From Algoriphagus litoralis (GTDB lineage Bacteria > Bacteroidota > Bacteroidia > Cytophagales > Cyclobacteriaceae), in NCBI RefSeq assembly GCF_003259255.1, contig NZ_QGOL01000012.1:1-64000 (forward strand): a stretch of 64,000 bases of DNA. The letters are read 5' to 3'. Under the pieces are notes generated by a model that was not told the origin of the DNA, ran no database searches, and was given only the letters and a program-made list of their open reading frames with translations. Positions 43,001-50,221 of this stretch are shown one piece after another. The first letter of the stretch is position 1. Every line of letters begins with the position of its first letter. The translations under genes and the position numbers were made by a program.

Positions 43001-43663
43001 TCTTGTCTGCAGGTCGAAGGAATTCAACGCAAAAGGATCAATCAACTGCACAAGATCCTTGTTTTCAATATCCTGTGCGAGGAAGTTGGAAAGAAGGTAT
43101 CCGATGAAAATCACAATACCACCGGAGTAGATCGACCGGATATTTCGGGTGAAAATAATTAAGGCGAAAAACAACGAAGCTGCCAACCAGAGATTGGGCA
43201 CGATCAAGGTCAGCCACGGGTGGAGGTAGTTGATCAGGGAGTTTGGGCCATACCGCTCTGCATCTGTACCAAATAGCGGACCGAGAAGGCTTCCTAGGTA
43301 AATACCGACCAAAGCTCCCAAGGAGATAAAAAGGAGCACCACAAAAGAACCCCAAAACCTCCCCATGAAGTAGCCGAATTTGCCGATAGGATAGCTGAAA
43401 AGAAAGGTGCCAGTCTTGTGTTCCAAATCCCGGTACAAGGGCACGCCCATAATCGCAGATGCGATCAGAATACCGAATAGTGAAACCAAAACTAAAAGGT
43501 TGGCGATGACGATCGGAGCGTTGTGATAGACTTTTTCAGAGGCGGGGGTATTCCCGAAACCGATCAGCAGTAGCGGGACTATCAAAAGCAAAGCGAAGTA
43601 GATCCAGGTGGCTGGTCGGCCAAACCTGTATTTCAGCTCAAATAAAAAGATGTCTTTAAACAT
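40019..43663 (-). CDS. ABC-2 permease fused to an M1-family aminopeptidase
   Basis: A 1214-residue membrane protein. Residues 1-280 and about 300-600 hold two ABC-2 type permease halves, each with about six helices; each half carries the conserved short loop before its second helix (PLYRDLEHKTGTFLFSYP; GEALHRDKSTGYSVINDTFP). The C-terminal half (about 615-1214) is an M1-like zinc peptidase: His950-Glu-Leu-Ala-His954 in TAHELAHQWWGHQI, with the third ligand Glu in ISEALAEYSAL. The GAMEN exopeptidase motif of classical M1 enzymes is absent. The peptidase faces outward. The partner ATPase is encoded just upstream. The transported or cleaved substrate is unknown. Confidence 0.9.
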   Translation of the reverse strand: MFKDIFLFELKYRFGRPATWIYFALLLIVPLLLIGFGNTPASEKVYHNAPIVIANLLVLVSLFGILIASAIMGVPLYRDLEHKTGTFLFSYPIGKFGYFMGRFWGSFVVLLFISLGALVGIYLGSLLGPLFGTDAERYGPNSLINYLHPWLTLIVPNLWLAASLFFALIIFTRNIRSIYSGGIVIFIGYLLSNFLAQDIENKDLVQLIDPFALNSFDLQTRYLTPFEQNNFLLSVTGNLLWNRIIWVGVGLFFFLASYFRFSFTYFFQTSQKKLSEKKDPEAAPSGLLKRVLPNFTADYQWKSFLTLTKIEIQNVMRDVYFRSILLGGVIFLILDFWIGNTLYSVSNFPTTSFLMEYKGYDYLLFVFIIIVFFTGEALHRDKSTGYSVINDTFPVKDGVVIASKFFGMAVICVILTTLPIVVGLIVQVLKGYFDFNLPIYLIDSYLITLPDFLQMVMLVFAVHLVVNNKFAGHAAAIGIWVVMIILRSFAGYDFNLFFFSYKPGYTWSDMNGLGHFAEPLVWFNIYWTAWGIFLVLFFSIFFSRGTENSWKSRLKTAKSRLGNPAPKLSFAFLAIALLSGAYIYHSVVYENGYLTDDEGKERAVAYEQQLKKYDRIPQPKATKITIKADLFPMERDAYFEAQVQLVNKTDSPIDSIHFNSSDLSDFTVLLDGDTLDYRFPLKYKPRKFQLFVAKPEQEWYKITALPDPMMPGDTLDFVIFSKKINEGFPNAGYGRELVYNGTFFSGGVPEIGYSANAEMNSDEDRKKYGLPPKPEDLPEHRDPYGERTLLFADDADFIQFEAIVSTIPSQIAVAPGYLQKEWEENGRRYFHYIQDTPIQSFFTFISAEYEVLKDKAVMPDGSTVNLEIFHDPKHKYNLDRFLGAYQDGITYFSETYGDFQFRQMRLMEFPRYAGFAQSFPNTVPFAESFGWVADFKDPDDFDYVYYVTAHELAHQWWGHQIAPNYTRGSNLISEALAEYSALVLTERRYGKDNMKRFLKEELDNYLSGRSNEGKKENTFINCNRAYQWYYKGSLILYGLQDLIGQDAMDSALYAFNQEFGLKETPPFPGSYDLYRHLDAVTPDSLKYYLDDTWNKITLYDNKAEEVQAKRITSGEYEITLKVKSQKLYADETGQESNAAYVADYIDIGVFAAEDKDENGRTRVNPLYIQKYKIKPGESTITFKVKGEPVKAGIDPYNKLIDRLPDDNTIAVEIN

Positions 43664-43672
43664 GGCTTAGGT

Positions 43673-44560
43673 TTAGATAGTGATCGGATCTACTTTTTTG
43701 GATATAAAACTGAAGTACACATCCTCCAAATCTGCAGGTGTCGGTACAAAACCATTCCCAGGATCTTCTTCGCTCTCTATTCGTAAGCTGAGTTTTCCTT
43801 CGGTCAACTTGGTCGAGATCACGTGGTAGTCTTTTCGGTATTTTGCCAAATCACTTTTCTCAATTGACTTTTTGTAGATTTTGCCTTGGACGATCGAGAG
43901 CCCTTCTTTGGGTTTGCCCTGCATCAGTACCTCACCGCTGCAGATGATGGCCATATTCGAGCAAAGGGTATTGACGTCTTCCACGATGTGCGTAGAGAGG
44001 ATTACGATGGTATTTTCTCCGATTTCTGAAAGCAAATTGTAAAAACGGTTACGTTCCGATGGGTCCAAACCTGCTGTTGGTTCATCCACAATGATCAGCG
44101 AGGGACTGCCCACCAAAGCCTGGGCAATACCAAACCGCTGCCGCATCCCACCAGAGAATGTGCCGAGTCCTTTTTTCCGGTCTTTAAAAAGATTTACTTT
44201 TTGCAAGAGCGAGGCCACGAGTTCCTTTCGCTCAGACTTATTGCCGATCCCTTTCATTTGTGCGATATGGTCCAGCATCGTTTCCGCATTGATCCGGGGA
44301 TATAGCCCAAAGTCCTGAGGCAAATACCCCAATCGCTCTCTCACCGCTTGTTTGTCTTTTAAAACATCAATTCCATTGAGTGATATGGTACCAAAATCCG
44401 CATCTTGAAGTGTGGCGATGGTTCGCATCAGGGTGGATTTACCGGCACCGTTTGGCCCGAGTAATCCAAACATTCCCTGAGGAACAGTCAAAGAAATATC
44501 ATTCAGTGCTTTCACTCCATTTGAGTAAGTTTTGGAGAGGTTTTTAATCAGTAATTCCAT
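43673..44560 (-). CDS. ABC transporter ATP-binding protein, partner of the permease-peptidase
   Basis: A 295-residue ABC ATPase. Walker A is GPNGAGKSTLMRTI, signature FSGGMRQRFGIAQAL, Walker B LIIVDEPTAGLDP, and switch His in LSTHIVEDVNTL. A C-terminal regulatory segment of about 80 residues follows. It stands nine bases before the permease-peptidase fusion on the same strand and surely energises it. The frame extends to 44611, but the conserved N-terminus MELLIKNLSKTYSNG begins at the ATG at 44560. Confidence 0.92.
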   Translation of the reverse strand: MELLIKNLSKTYSNGVKALNDISLTVPQGMFGLLGPNGAGKSTLMRTIATLQDADFGTISLNGIDVLKDKQAVRERLGYLPQDFGLYPRINAETMLDHIAQMKGIGNKSERKELVASLLQKVNLFKDRKKGLGTFSGGMRQRFGIAQALVGSPSLIIVDEPTAGLDPSERNRFYNLLSEIGENTIVILSTHIVEDVNTLCSNMAIICSGEVLMQGKPKEGLSIVQGKIYKKSIEKSDLAKYRKDYHVISTKLTEGKLSLRIESEEDPGNGFVPTPADLEDVYFSFISKKVDPITI

Positions 44561-44800
44561 AGATAAAAGGGTTAAAGGTGCTGGAGTTGGAAAAGGATAC
44601 AGGATAAGCAACCAATTGAATTTTCAATTTTTGCATTTTGAATATAAGAAATTGATACTAAAGACTTTTCTTAAAAAAGGATAATTGCAGTCTACTAGCT
44701 TTAGATGCAGAATTTCCTCCAATGGTCACAGGGAATTAAAAAAAAAATCCTAACTCGATCTTCAGGAGTTCCACCCGTACTTTGGATTAAAATGTCTTTT

Positions 44801-46036
44801 ATGAAGTTTAATTGGATTGCAATTGTTTGCTGCCTCTGTTTCGTTTCCTGCACCCAAAGGGATTTTTTGAAAGAATCGGGTCAGTTGGAAACCTTTGCCG
44901 AAATGGTCAAATCGGGAGTAAAACCTCTTGCATTGAGCCCACCTTTACCTACCGAAGAGATGGACCTTTTTATAGCAGAGGCCGAAAAGATTGCAGGGCA
45001 ATACGAAATTGAACTGTTTCGGGAAGCAGATTTGATCGAAACGGATCTGTTTTCTGATTCGCTGGTTGTTGGTAAAGAAGTGCTGATTCTATACAAAGGA
45101 AATGGTCTGCGCTCCTACCAAGCTCTGAAAACCGAAATCGAGGAGGCGAAATCAGCAGGAAGCTACTCGGGAGATCAAAAGATTGCCTTTAGCAGAAGAT
45201 TTGGGCGATTGTTGGGGTATCCGGTAGAGCGAATTAATGCGTTGCTTGCGGAGAACTCTGACTTTAGAGATCTGCAGGATTTTGGAATAAAGGGATTGGA
45301 AACCCACTGGTTTTATAAAGATTTGAATGCTGCGCGGGATTTTTATACAAAAAAACTGGGGCTAAAAATCCAATCAGATTCTGATTCCTTAGTGGTGCTG
45401 GGCATCGCCGGTGACGCTAAACTCGTCTTGCGGGATCTTTCCAAATCCACCTATTCGTCCACCACACCCAAATCCGTGGCGCTGGCATTTCTTACTGAGG
45501 ATCTACAGGGGTGGTATGATCACCTGCTTGCCAAAAATGTTCCCATCAAGTATTCGCTGAAAGTAAAGCCCGGTGGGCCGCACGATGGTTTTGTGGCAGT
45601 AGATCCGGAAGGCTACCTGCTTGAGTTTGAAACTTTCTTTCAGCACCCCGAAAATGAAATTCTCATTCCCGAGCTATCCCAACTCCCTGCTGAACCAACC
45701 GCACTTGATGTAAACCTCAGTCTTCAAGGGTCCATTACTTGGCTTTACTACAAAGACATGCTTCCTGCACAGCTCTTTGTGGAAGAAAATGTTGGCTTGA
45801 CCCTGAGTGCGGATCAAGGTTGGGCCAAAATCTACCGCCTGTCGACGAACAGCTACTTAGGTTTGGTTGATGGGCTTCGTGGAATGAATGCCTTTTCCGA
45901 TCAAAAACTCGTCGAGTTAAAACTCGATCTGGCAAGACCAGAAGAATGGGGTACTTACCTTAAAACCAAATCATCAGATTCTACTCAGGTTGCTGGATTT
46001 TTCCGTGATCCGGGATTCTACCGCTATACTTACTAA
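44801..46036 (+). CDS. Lipoprotein carrying a VOC (glyoxalase-like) domain
   Basis: A 411-residue lipoprotein. The signal MKFNWIAIVCCLCFVSC gives lipid Cys17. A mostly helical part (about 20-165) precedes a VOC unit at about 175-290: GLETHWFYKDLNAARDFYTKKLGLKI, then FVAVDPEGYLLEFETF. A second, weaker half follows to the end (SITWLYYKDMLPAQLFVEENVGL). VOC domains are usually cytoplasmic, so finding one on a surface or periplasmic lipoprotein is unusual. A -7-like TAGCTTTA at 44696-44703 argues against the earlier in-frame ATG at 44705. Another ATG at 44792 is possible. Confidence 0.78.
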   Translation: MKFNWIAIVCCLCFVSCTQRDFLKESGQLETFAEMVKSGVKPLALSPPLPTEEMDLFIAEAEKIAGQYEIELFREADLIETDLFSDSLVVGKEVLILYKGNGLRSYQALKTEIEEAKSAGSYSGDQKIAFSRRFGRLLGYPVERINALLAENSDFRDLQDFGIKGLETHWFYKDLNAARDFYTKKLGLKIQSDSDSLVVLGIAGDAKLVLRDLSKSTYSSTTPKSVALAFLTEDLQGWYDHLLAKNVPIKYSLKVKPGGPHDGFVAVDPEGYLLEFETFFQHPENEILIPELSQLPAEPTALDVNLSLQGSITWLYYKDMLPAQLFVEENVGLTLSADQGWAKIYRLSTNSYLGLVDGLRGMNAFSDQKLVELKLDLARPEEWGTYLKTKSSDSTQVAGFFRDPGFYRYTY

Positions 46037-46143
46037 GTAAATCACCTTCCTAAGAAATCGAGCATGACCAAGGCGTTTCACACTTGGATGATTAGAAACC
46101 TTGCGAGATTTCATAGGACCATTGAAAAACATATTAAAATCCT

Positions 46144-47826
46144 ATGAAAAAGTTGTTTTTGATTCTATTTCTTGGACTGATCTCAATAGGGGCGTATCCC
46201 ACTGAGCTGGTTTCCATGATCCAGACGTATCAGGCAGATCGTGGTGCACTGGCCCGATTATACACCAATCGGCTCTCCGCAGAGTATTTTTCACGAATGG
46301 AATCCTTCAACCAGGATTACCTGAAAAGCCTGCAAACTCAGAACTATGACGCACTCTCCGAAGATGGAAAAATCGATTATGTCCTTTTTCGAAATTATTT
46401 GGAAAAGGAACTGGCGACATTGGATTTGGATAAACGCGCTTTCCTGGAAATTCAGCCTGTGGTCGCTTTTGGAAAACAGCTTGAGGAGTTTGTCCTCGCT
46501 CGCCGGAGAGCCAAGCAGCCCAATTCACAAGAATTGGCAGCCATCTGGAATCAAGTCTCAAAAACCATTGATGCGCAATTGAAAGCTTTACCCAATTCAG
46601 CAAAATATGATTCTTGGCAAAAAGCGGACTTAGCGGCCTCTGCGGTGGAAAGTCTAAATCGTGTGACCAAAGAAGCCTACGATTTTTACTTCGATTACGA
46701 TCCGGAATTCACTTGGTGGATGCCCGAGCCTTGGAAAAAGCTGGATGCTAGCATGAAAGCGTATGCCAAAGGATTGCGGGAGCACTATACCAATTCTGTC
46801 AAAGACGACGGCAGCGGCATTATCGGTAAACCGATTGGCCGTGAAGCACTGGAAAAGCAATTGGCCTTTGAAATGATAGCCTATTCACCTGAGGAACTGA
46901 TCGCCGAAGCAGAGAAGCAGTTTGCTTGGTGCGAAAAAGAAATGCTCAAAGCCTCCAATGAACTGGGTTTTGGAAATGATTGGAAAGCTGCCCTGGAAAT
47001 GGTCAAAAACACCTATTTGCCTTCTGGAGCTTGGCCGGAGGAAGTGGCGAGATTGGGGGAAGAAGCCATCGAGATCATGGAGAAAAATGACTGGATCACA
47101 GTTCCTGAATTGGCAAAGGAAACTTGGAGAACGACCATGATTTCTGCCGAGCGGCAGCGCGTGAGCCCGTTCTTCTTAGGTGGTGAGGTGATTCAGATAT
47201 CCTATCCAACCTCCGAAATGAGCCATGAGGAAAAAATGATGTCCATGCGCGGAAACAACCCACATTTTTCCCGAGCAACTGTTCAGCACGAATTGATTCC
47301 GGGTCACCATTTACAGCAGTTTATGAATCAGCGCGTGATGACGCATCGTCGGATGTTCGGAACACCCTTTTGGACCGAAGGCTGGGCGCTGTACTGGGAG
47401 TTTGTGCTGTGGGATCGGGATTTTCCCCGCGATGCCAAAGATAAAGTCGGCATGCTCTTCTGGAGAATGCACCGCTGCGCACGGATTATTTTCTCCCTGA
47501 ATTATCACTTGGGGAAAATGACTCCTCAGGAGTGCATTGACCTGTTGGTGGACAAAGTCGGGCACGAATACGCCAATGCTGAGGCGGAAGTCAGACGATC
47601 ATTTGAAGGAAGCTATGGACCGCTGTACCAGATCGCCTACATGATCGGTGCTTTGGAAATCTACTCGATGCGAGCTGAAATGGTGGATTCCGGGAAGATG
47701 GGCGAAAAGGAATTTCATGATCTCATTATGTCCCAAAATGCGATGCCGATTGAAATCTTGAGAGCTAAAGTCACTGGCAAACCTTTGGACAAAAACCATA
47801 AGGCAAGCTGGAGGTTTTTGGATTGA
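46144..47826 (+). CDS. DUF885 family metallopeptidase-like protein
   Basis: A 560-residue exported protein with a signal peptide (MKKLFLILFLGLISIGAYP) and a long helical chain. The likely metal site is QHELIPGHHLQQFM, followed by WTEGWALYWEFVLWD, whose Glu may be the third ligand. MGLLxWRxxRAxR-like CARIIF and the C-terminal YMIGALEIYSMRAE are typical for DUF885, which includes uncharacterised zinc carboxypeptidase-like proteins. Substrate unknown. It stands alone between the VOC lipoprotein and the toxin-antitoxin pair. Confidence 0.88.
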   Translation: MKKLFLILFLGLISIGAYPTELVSMIQTYQADRGALARLYTNRLSAEYFSRMESFNQDYLKSLQTQNYDALSEDGKIDYVLFRNYLEKELATLDLDKRAFLEIQPVVAFGKQLEEFVLARRRAKQPNSQELAAIWNQVSKTIDAQLKALPNSAKYDSWQKADLAASAVESLNRVTKEAYDFYFDYDPEFTWWMPEPWKKLDASMKAYAKGLREHYTNSVKDDGSGIIGKPIGREALEKQLAFEMIAYSPEELIAEAEKQFAWCEKEMLKASNELGFGNDWKAALEMVKNTYLPSGAWPEEVARLGEEAIEIMEKNDWITVPELAKETWRTTMISAERQRVSPFFLGGEVIQISYPTSEMSHEEKMMSMRGNNPHFSRATVQHELIPGHHLQQFMNQRVMTHRRMFGTPFWTEGWALYWEFVLWDRDFPRDAKDKVGMLFWRMHRCARIIFSLNYHLGKMTPQECIDLLVDKVGHEYANAEAEVRRSFEGSYGPLYQIAYMIGALEIYSMRAEMVDSGKMGEKEFHDLIMSQNAMPIEILRAKVTGKPLDKNHKASWRFLD

Positions 47827-47885
47827 ATCAGCTTTGAAGAAAAAAACGTAAATTCGACTACTTCTCAATTTTAAATGGTAATCCT

Positions 47886-48101
47886 GTGAACGCAGAAAAA
47901 CTCAAGCTTAATCTTATCCAACGAGTGATGAGGATTGAAAAAACCGCAACCTTGGAAAGGATTGAGGATTTAATGATCCAAGAAGAAATGGAGGCAAGAT
48001 TCCAAGAATCTTTGGAGGATATTAAAGAAGGGAGAGTTCATTCATTGGAAGAATTTAAACAAATGAATGAAAAATGGTGGAAGGAACGAGATATGAAATA
48101 A
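47886..48101 (+). CDS. Antitoxin-like protein of a type II toxin-antitoxin pair
   Basis: A 71-residue very charged, helical protein (KLKLNLIQRVMRIEKTATLERIEDLM, then EGRVHSLEEFKQMNEKWW). The C-terminal motif around SLEEFKQMNEKW resembles the toxin-binding arm of small Bacteroidota antitoxins; there is no clear DNA-binding domain. The start is GTG at 47886; a later ATG at 47928 would leave 57 residues. Its last 28 bases overlap the start of a RelE/ParE-type toxin frame, the usual arrangement for such pairs. Confidence 0.72.
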   Translation: MNAEKLKLNLIQRVMRIEKTATLERIEDLMIQEEMEARFQESLEDIKEGRVHSLEEFKQMNEKWWKERDMK

Positions 48102-48414
48102 TATTCACGCGGTCGGCCATTTTAAGGTACCAAAACGAAGTTTATCCATATCTAAATTCAAACTTTAGTCGGAATCGATTTTCGAGATTGACTTTGAAAT
48201 TTTTGAGAAAGTTGGAACGCTACAACATCAACCGCATCGTACTTCAAGGGAGAAGACTTTTGTCGAGGATCCAAAAAAAGTAAGGTTTTTGCTATATCGA
48301 GCTTCTAGAAATTTTGAACTTAAGATTTTATTTTTTGTAGATGAATTAACTAAAAAAGTTACTGTTACCGATTTTTTCCCGACAAAAATGAATCCCACAA
48401 GAATCAAATCATAA
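48074..48414 (+). pseudogene. RelE/ParE-type toxin broken by a one-base frameshift
   Basis: The toxin frame opens at 48074 (MVEGTRYEIIFTRSAILRYQ) and runs through LNSNFSRNRF to the T-run at 48179-48182. After that, the frame that continues the family is the one reading EIDFEIFEKVGTLQHQPHR (from 48184), then DPKKVRFLLYRASRNFELK and VTVTDFFPTKMNP, to a TAA at 48412-48414. One extra T would join both into a single chain of about 112 residues of normal length. As it stands, translation ends at 48283 with 69 residues, the last 35 or so out of frame. It is either a real loss of toxin or a sequencing error in the homopolymer. Confidence 0.82.
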
Positions 48415-48447
48415 AAAAAAAGAGGGCCGAATCAGCCTTCTTTTTTT
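48411..48447. terminator. Bidirectional terminator between the toxin and the Spy-plug gene
   Basis: Stem AGAGGGC / GCCTTCT (48421-48427, 48435-48441, one G-T pair) with T-runs after it on the plus strand and, as A-run before it, on the minus strand. Confidence 0.8.
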
Positions 48448-48472
48448 GTATAAACTTAACCAATATGAAGAT

Positions 48473-49252
48473 TTAGAATTCTGTAGGGGCTTCTTCTTTT
48501 TTATCTTTCAGGGTAATAATGATCACGCCGTTTTTGCCTTTTTCTCCAAATTTAACTGTGGCTGATTCCCCTTTTAGCACCTCGATACTTTCGATATCAT
48601 TGGGATTGATGTCTTCAAAGCTTGAAAATTCCTTTAGCCCATCTTTTGTCTTTAGAAAATATAGAGGCGTCGATTCTGTGGAGTTTGGACTAGTTTGAAT
48701 GTAAACACTTGATTTTCCTGATCCAGCAAGAGATTCTTTTACCATTGCATTGTGGGTTACGTGACTGGGATCCTTACCAATTCGATATGAGTTGCTAGGA
48801 ATAGTCAGGGCTGTTGCGGTGCCTTTTGGAGCATATTCCCATGAAGTTACTCTTCCCAGAACTTTGGTTTTACCTAACTCACTAATCTGATTTTCTGTCA
48901 GCTCATTTTTGATCGCCACCAAGGTGGAAAGTTGCTTTTTCTTCAACTGATTTTCCAGATTCAGGACAAGGTCCATTTGTTTGGTGACTGCCGCAGGATC
49001 AGGTTTTGTTTGAGCCAAAAGCTTCTCCAGCTTAGCGGTTTCTGCATCCAAGTCCCATTTTAAAGTACTGAAATCAGCTGCATTGGCACTGTGGATTTTC
49101 TTGATTTTGGTGGCCTGATCATCAGTCAAAGAGATCTTGTCTCGATTTTTCATGATCAGGTCAGCGGAGTAGAGGTGTTCCTGAAACATATCTTGTGCAT
49201 TGGCAAGATTTGCAGTCAGAAAAAGGAGCAGGAAAAGGGACTTTTTTACCAT
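48473..49252 (-). CDS. Exported hybrid of a Spy/CpxP-like region and a SusC-type plug tail
   Basis: A 259-residue exported protein with signal peptide (to about residue 19, NLANAQ). Residues 25-130 are helical and carry two LTxxQ motifs, LTDDQ (42-46) and LTENQ (118-122), the mark of the Spy/CpxP periplasmic chaperone and metal-sensor group. The C-terminal region (about 205-250) reads like the end of a TonB-receptor plug: INPNDIESIEVLKGESAT, then FGEKGKNGVIIITLK. No barrel follows. It is the last gene of the second ECF sigma operon, about 27 bases after the anti-sigma candidate. Function unknown; envelope stress is a reasonable guess. Confidence 0.8.
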   Translation of the reverse strand: MVKKSLFLLLFLTANLANAQDMFQEHLYSADLIMKNRDKISLTDDQATKIKKIHSANAADFSTLKWDLDAETAKLEKLLAQTKPDPAAVTKQMDLVLNLENQLKKKQLSTLVAIKNELTENQISELGKTKVLGRVTSWEYAPKGTATALTIPSNSYRIGKDPSHVTHNAMVKESLAGSGKSSVYIQTSPNSTESTPLYFLKTKDGLKEFSSFEDINPNDIESIEVLKGESATVKFGEKGKNGVIIITLKDKKEEAPTEF

Positions 49253-49279
49253 GGATAAATAGGTTTAGTTCGAGTTGGT

Positions 49280-49603
49280 TTAGTATTCAGCGAGTAAGGA
49301 GGAGGTAGGGGATTCCCAAGTCTCCAAGTATGTCTTTTCTTCAATGAGAATCTGAAGTTCATGATTTTCATCTTGTTGGAGTGTAATGATGATGACCTCT
49401 GCTGGTGGTTCGGCGATGATTTCCTCCTGTGGCATAAGCAAATACCCAAGCATCAGGGTGGCTGCTATCCCAACAGGAATCCACCACTTAATGGACCTGG
49501 TTATTACCTTTTCAGGGAAAACAGGAATGGTCAAATTTTGATCCGCTGCTTTCATCTGATCAAAGAAGGCCCGTATATCTTTTGTTGATTCGTTGTCTTT
49601 CAT
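49280..49603 (-). CDS. Single-pass membrane protein, candidate anti-sigma factor
   Basis: A 107-residue protein with a short cytoplasmic N-terminus (KDIRAFFDQMKAADQNLTIP), one membrane helix at about residues 40-57 (WWIPVGIAATLMLGYLLM), and an acidic outer part. Its ATG overlaps the sigma factor stop by one base (TAATG at 49603). Size, topology and place between the sigma gene and an exported product match an anti-sigma factor of ECF systems, but no conserved anti-sigma domain is visible. Confidence 0.72.
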   Translation of the reverse strand: MKDNESTKDIRAFFDQMKAADQNLTIPVFPEKVITRSIKWWIPVGIAATLMLGYLLMPQEEIIAEPPAEVIIITLQQDENHELQILIEEKTYLETWESPTSSLLAEY

Positions 49604-50085
49604 TATTTCTCGATTCTCAGTCTTTCAATCCATTCTTTCAGTCTTTTTTTTCCCCGGTCGTAATGCGTGCGGACGGTGCCGATGTGCAATTGCATCACCT
49701 CTGCCGTTTGCTCCAAAGTCATGTCATGATAAAACACCATCAGCAGAACCTCCTGCTGCATTCTTGGAAGTCGCTTGACCAAGGCTTCGTAGTTAGTCTC
49801 CTCCGATTCTGTTTCTTCAAGGACTATTTCAGGTTCATTTTCGATACTGCTCCATTTTCCTGCTTTCCTCAATTCATCGATGGCCGTAAAACGAATGATC
49901 GAAAACAACCACGTTTTTGCATGATGATCATGGTTGAGTTTTGCTTTGCCTTCCAAAACTTTCAGATAAACCATCTGAACCACATCCTTTGCCATCTCTC
50001 CGTCAAACCCACAGCATTGTCTTGCCCACAGGTAGGCTTCTCGATGGTGCTGTCGGAGTAAAGTTTCGAGTTGGCTTTGATTCAT
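49603..50085 (-). CDS. ECF-type RNA polymerase sigma factor (second)
   Basis: A 160-residue ECF sigma factor. Region 2 lies at about 8-75 (YLWARQCCGFDGEMAKDVVQMVYLKV; LFSIIRFTAIDELRK). Region 4 lies at about 105-155 (VKRLPRMQQEVLLMVFYHDMTLEQTAEVMQLHIGTVRTHYDRGKKRL, in parts). It starts a three-gene operon with the membrane protein and the Spy-plug hybrid. The promoter was not identified; upstream lies an inverted minisatellite. Confidence 0.92.
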   Translation of the reverse strand: MNQSQLETLLRQHHREAYLWARQCCGFDGEMAKDVVQMVYLKVLEGKAKLNHDHHAKTWLFSIIRFTAIDELRKAGKWSSIENEPEIVLEETESEETNYEALVKRLPRMQQEVLLMVFYHDMTLEQTAEVMQLHIGTVRTHYDRGKKRLKEWIERLRIEK

Positions 50086-50140
50086 TTACACTACTTAATC
50101 GAGATAGTGATTGATTTATATGACAGGGACTTCAAAAAAA

Positions 50141-50212
50141 GTTGGAATGTTGTAAAGTGGAAAGGTTGATAGGTTGGGGCAACTTTGCAACTTTGCCACA
50201 TTACAACTTTGC
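50141..50212. repeat. Inverted minisatellite of nine 8-base units
   Basis: In perfect register: GTTGGAAT, GTTGTAAA, GTGGAAAG, GTTGATAG, GTTGGGGC, then, turned round, AACTTTGC, AACTTTGC, CACATTAC, AACTTTGC. The first five are GTTGnAAn-like; the last four are the same unit on the other strand. GTTGTAAAGTGG (50149-50160) and CCACATTACAAC (50196-50207) pair with one mismatch, so the whole can fold into a long hairpin. It lies between the sigma gene and xerD and ends ten bases before the xerD ATG. Confidence 0.8.
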
Positions 50213-50221
50213 AAATCCTCC

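Noticed and set aside
44705-44800. Longer N-terminus for the VOC lipoprotein from the ATG at 44705
   Set aside because: It would put 32 residues before a complete lipoprotein signal, and a -7-like box (44696-44703) ends one base before it.
48172-48190. Programmed -1 frameshifting as the explanation for the split toxin gene
   Set aside because: No in-phase slippery heptamer (X XXY YYZ) is present; TTTT alone re-pairs poorly, and a single base loss in a T-run explains the data more simply.
50174-50221. Longer XerD from a TTG at 50174
   Set aside because: The extra residues are translated minisatellite units; the family N-terminus begins at the ATG at 50222.
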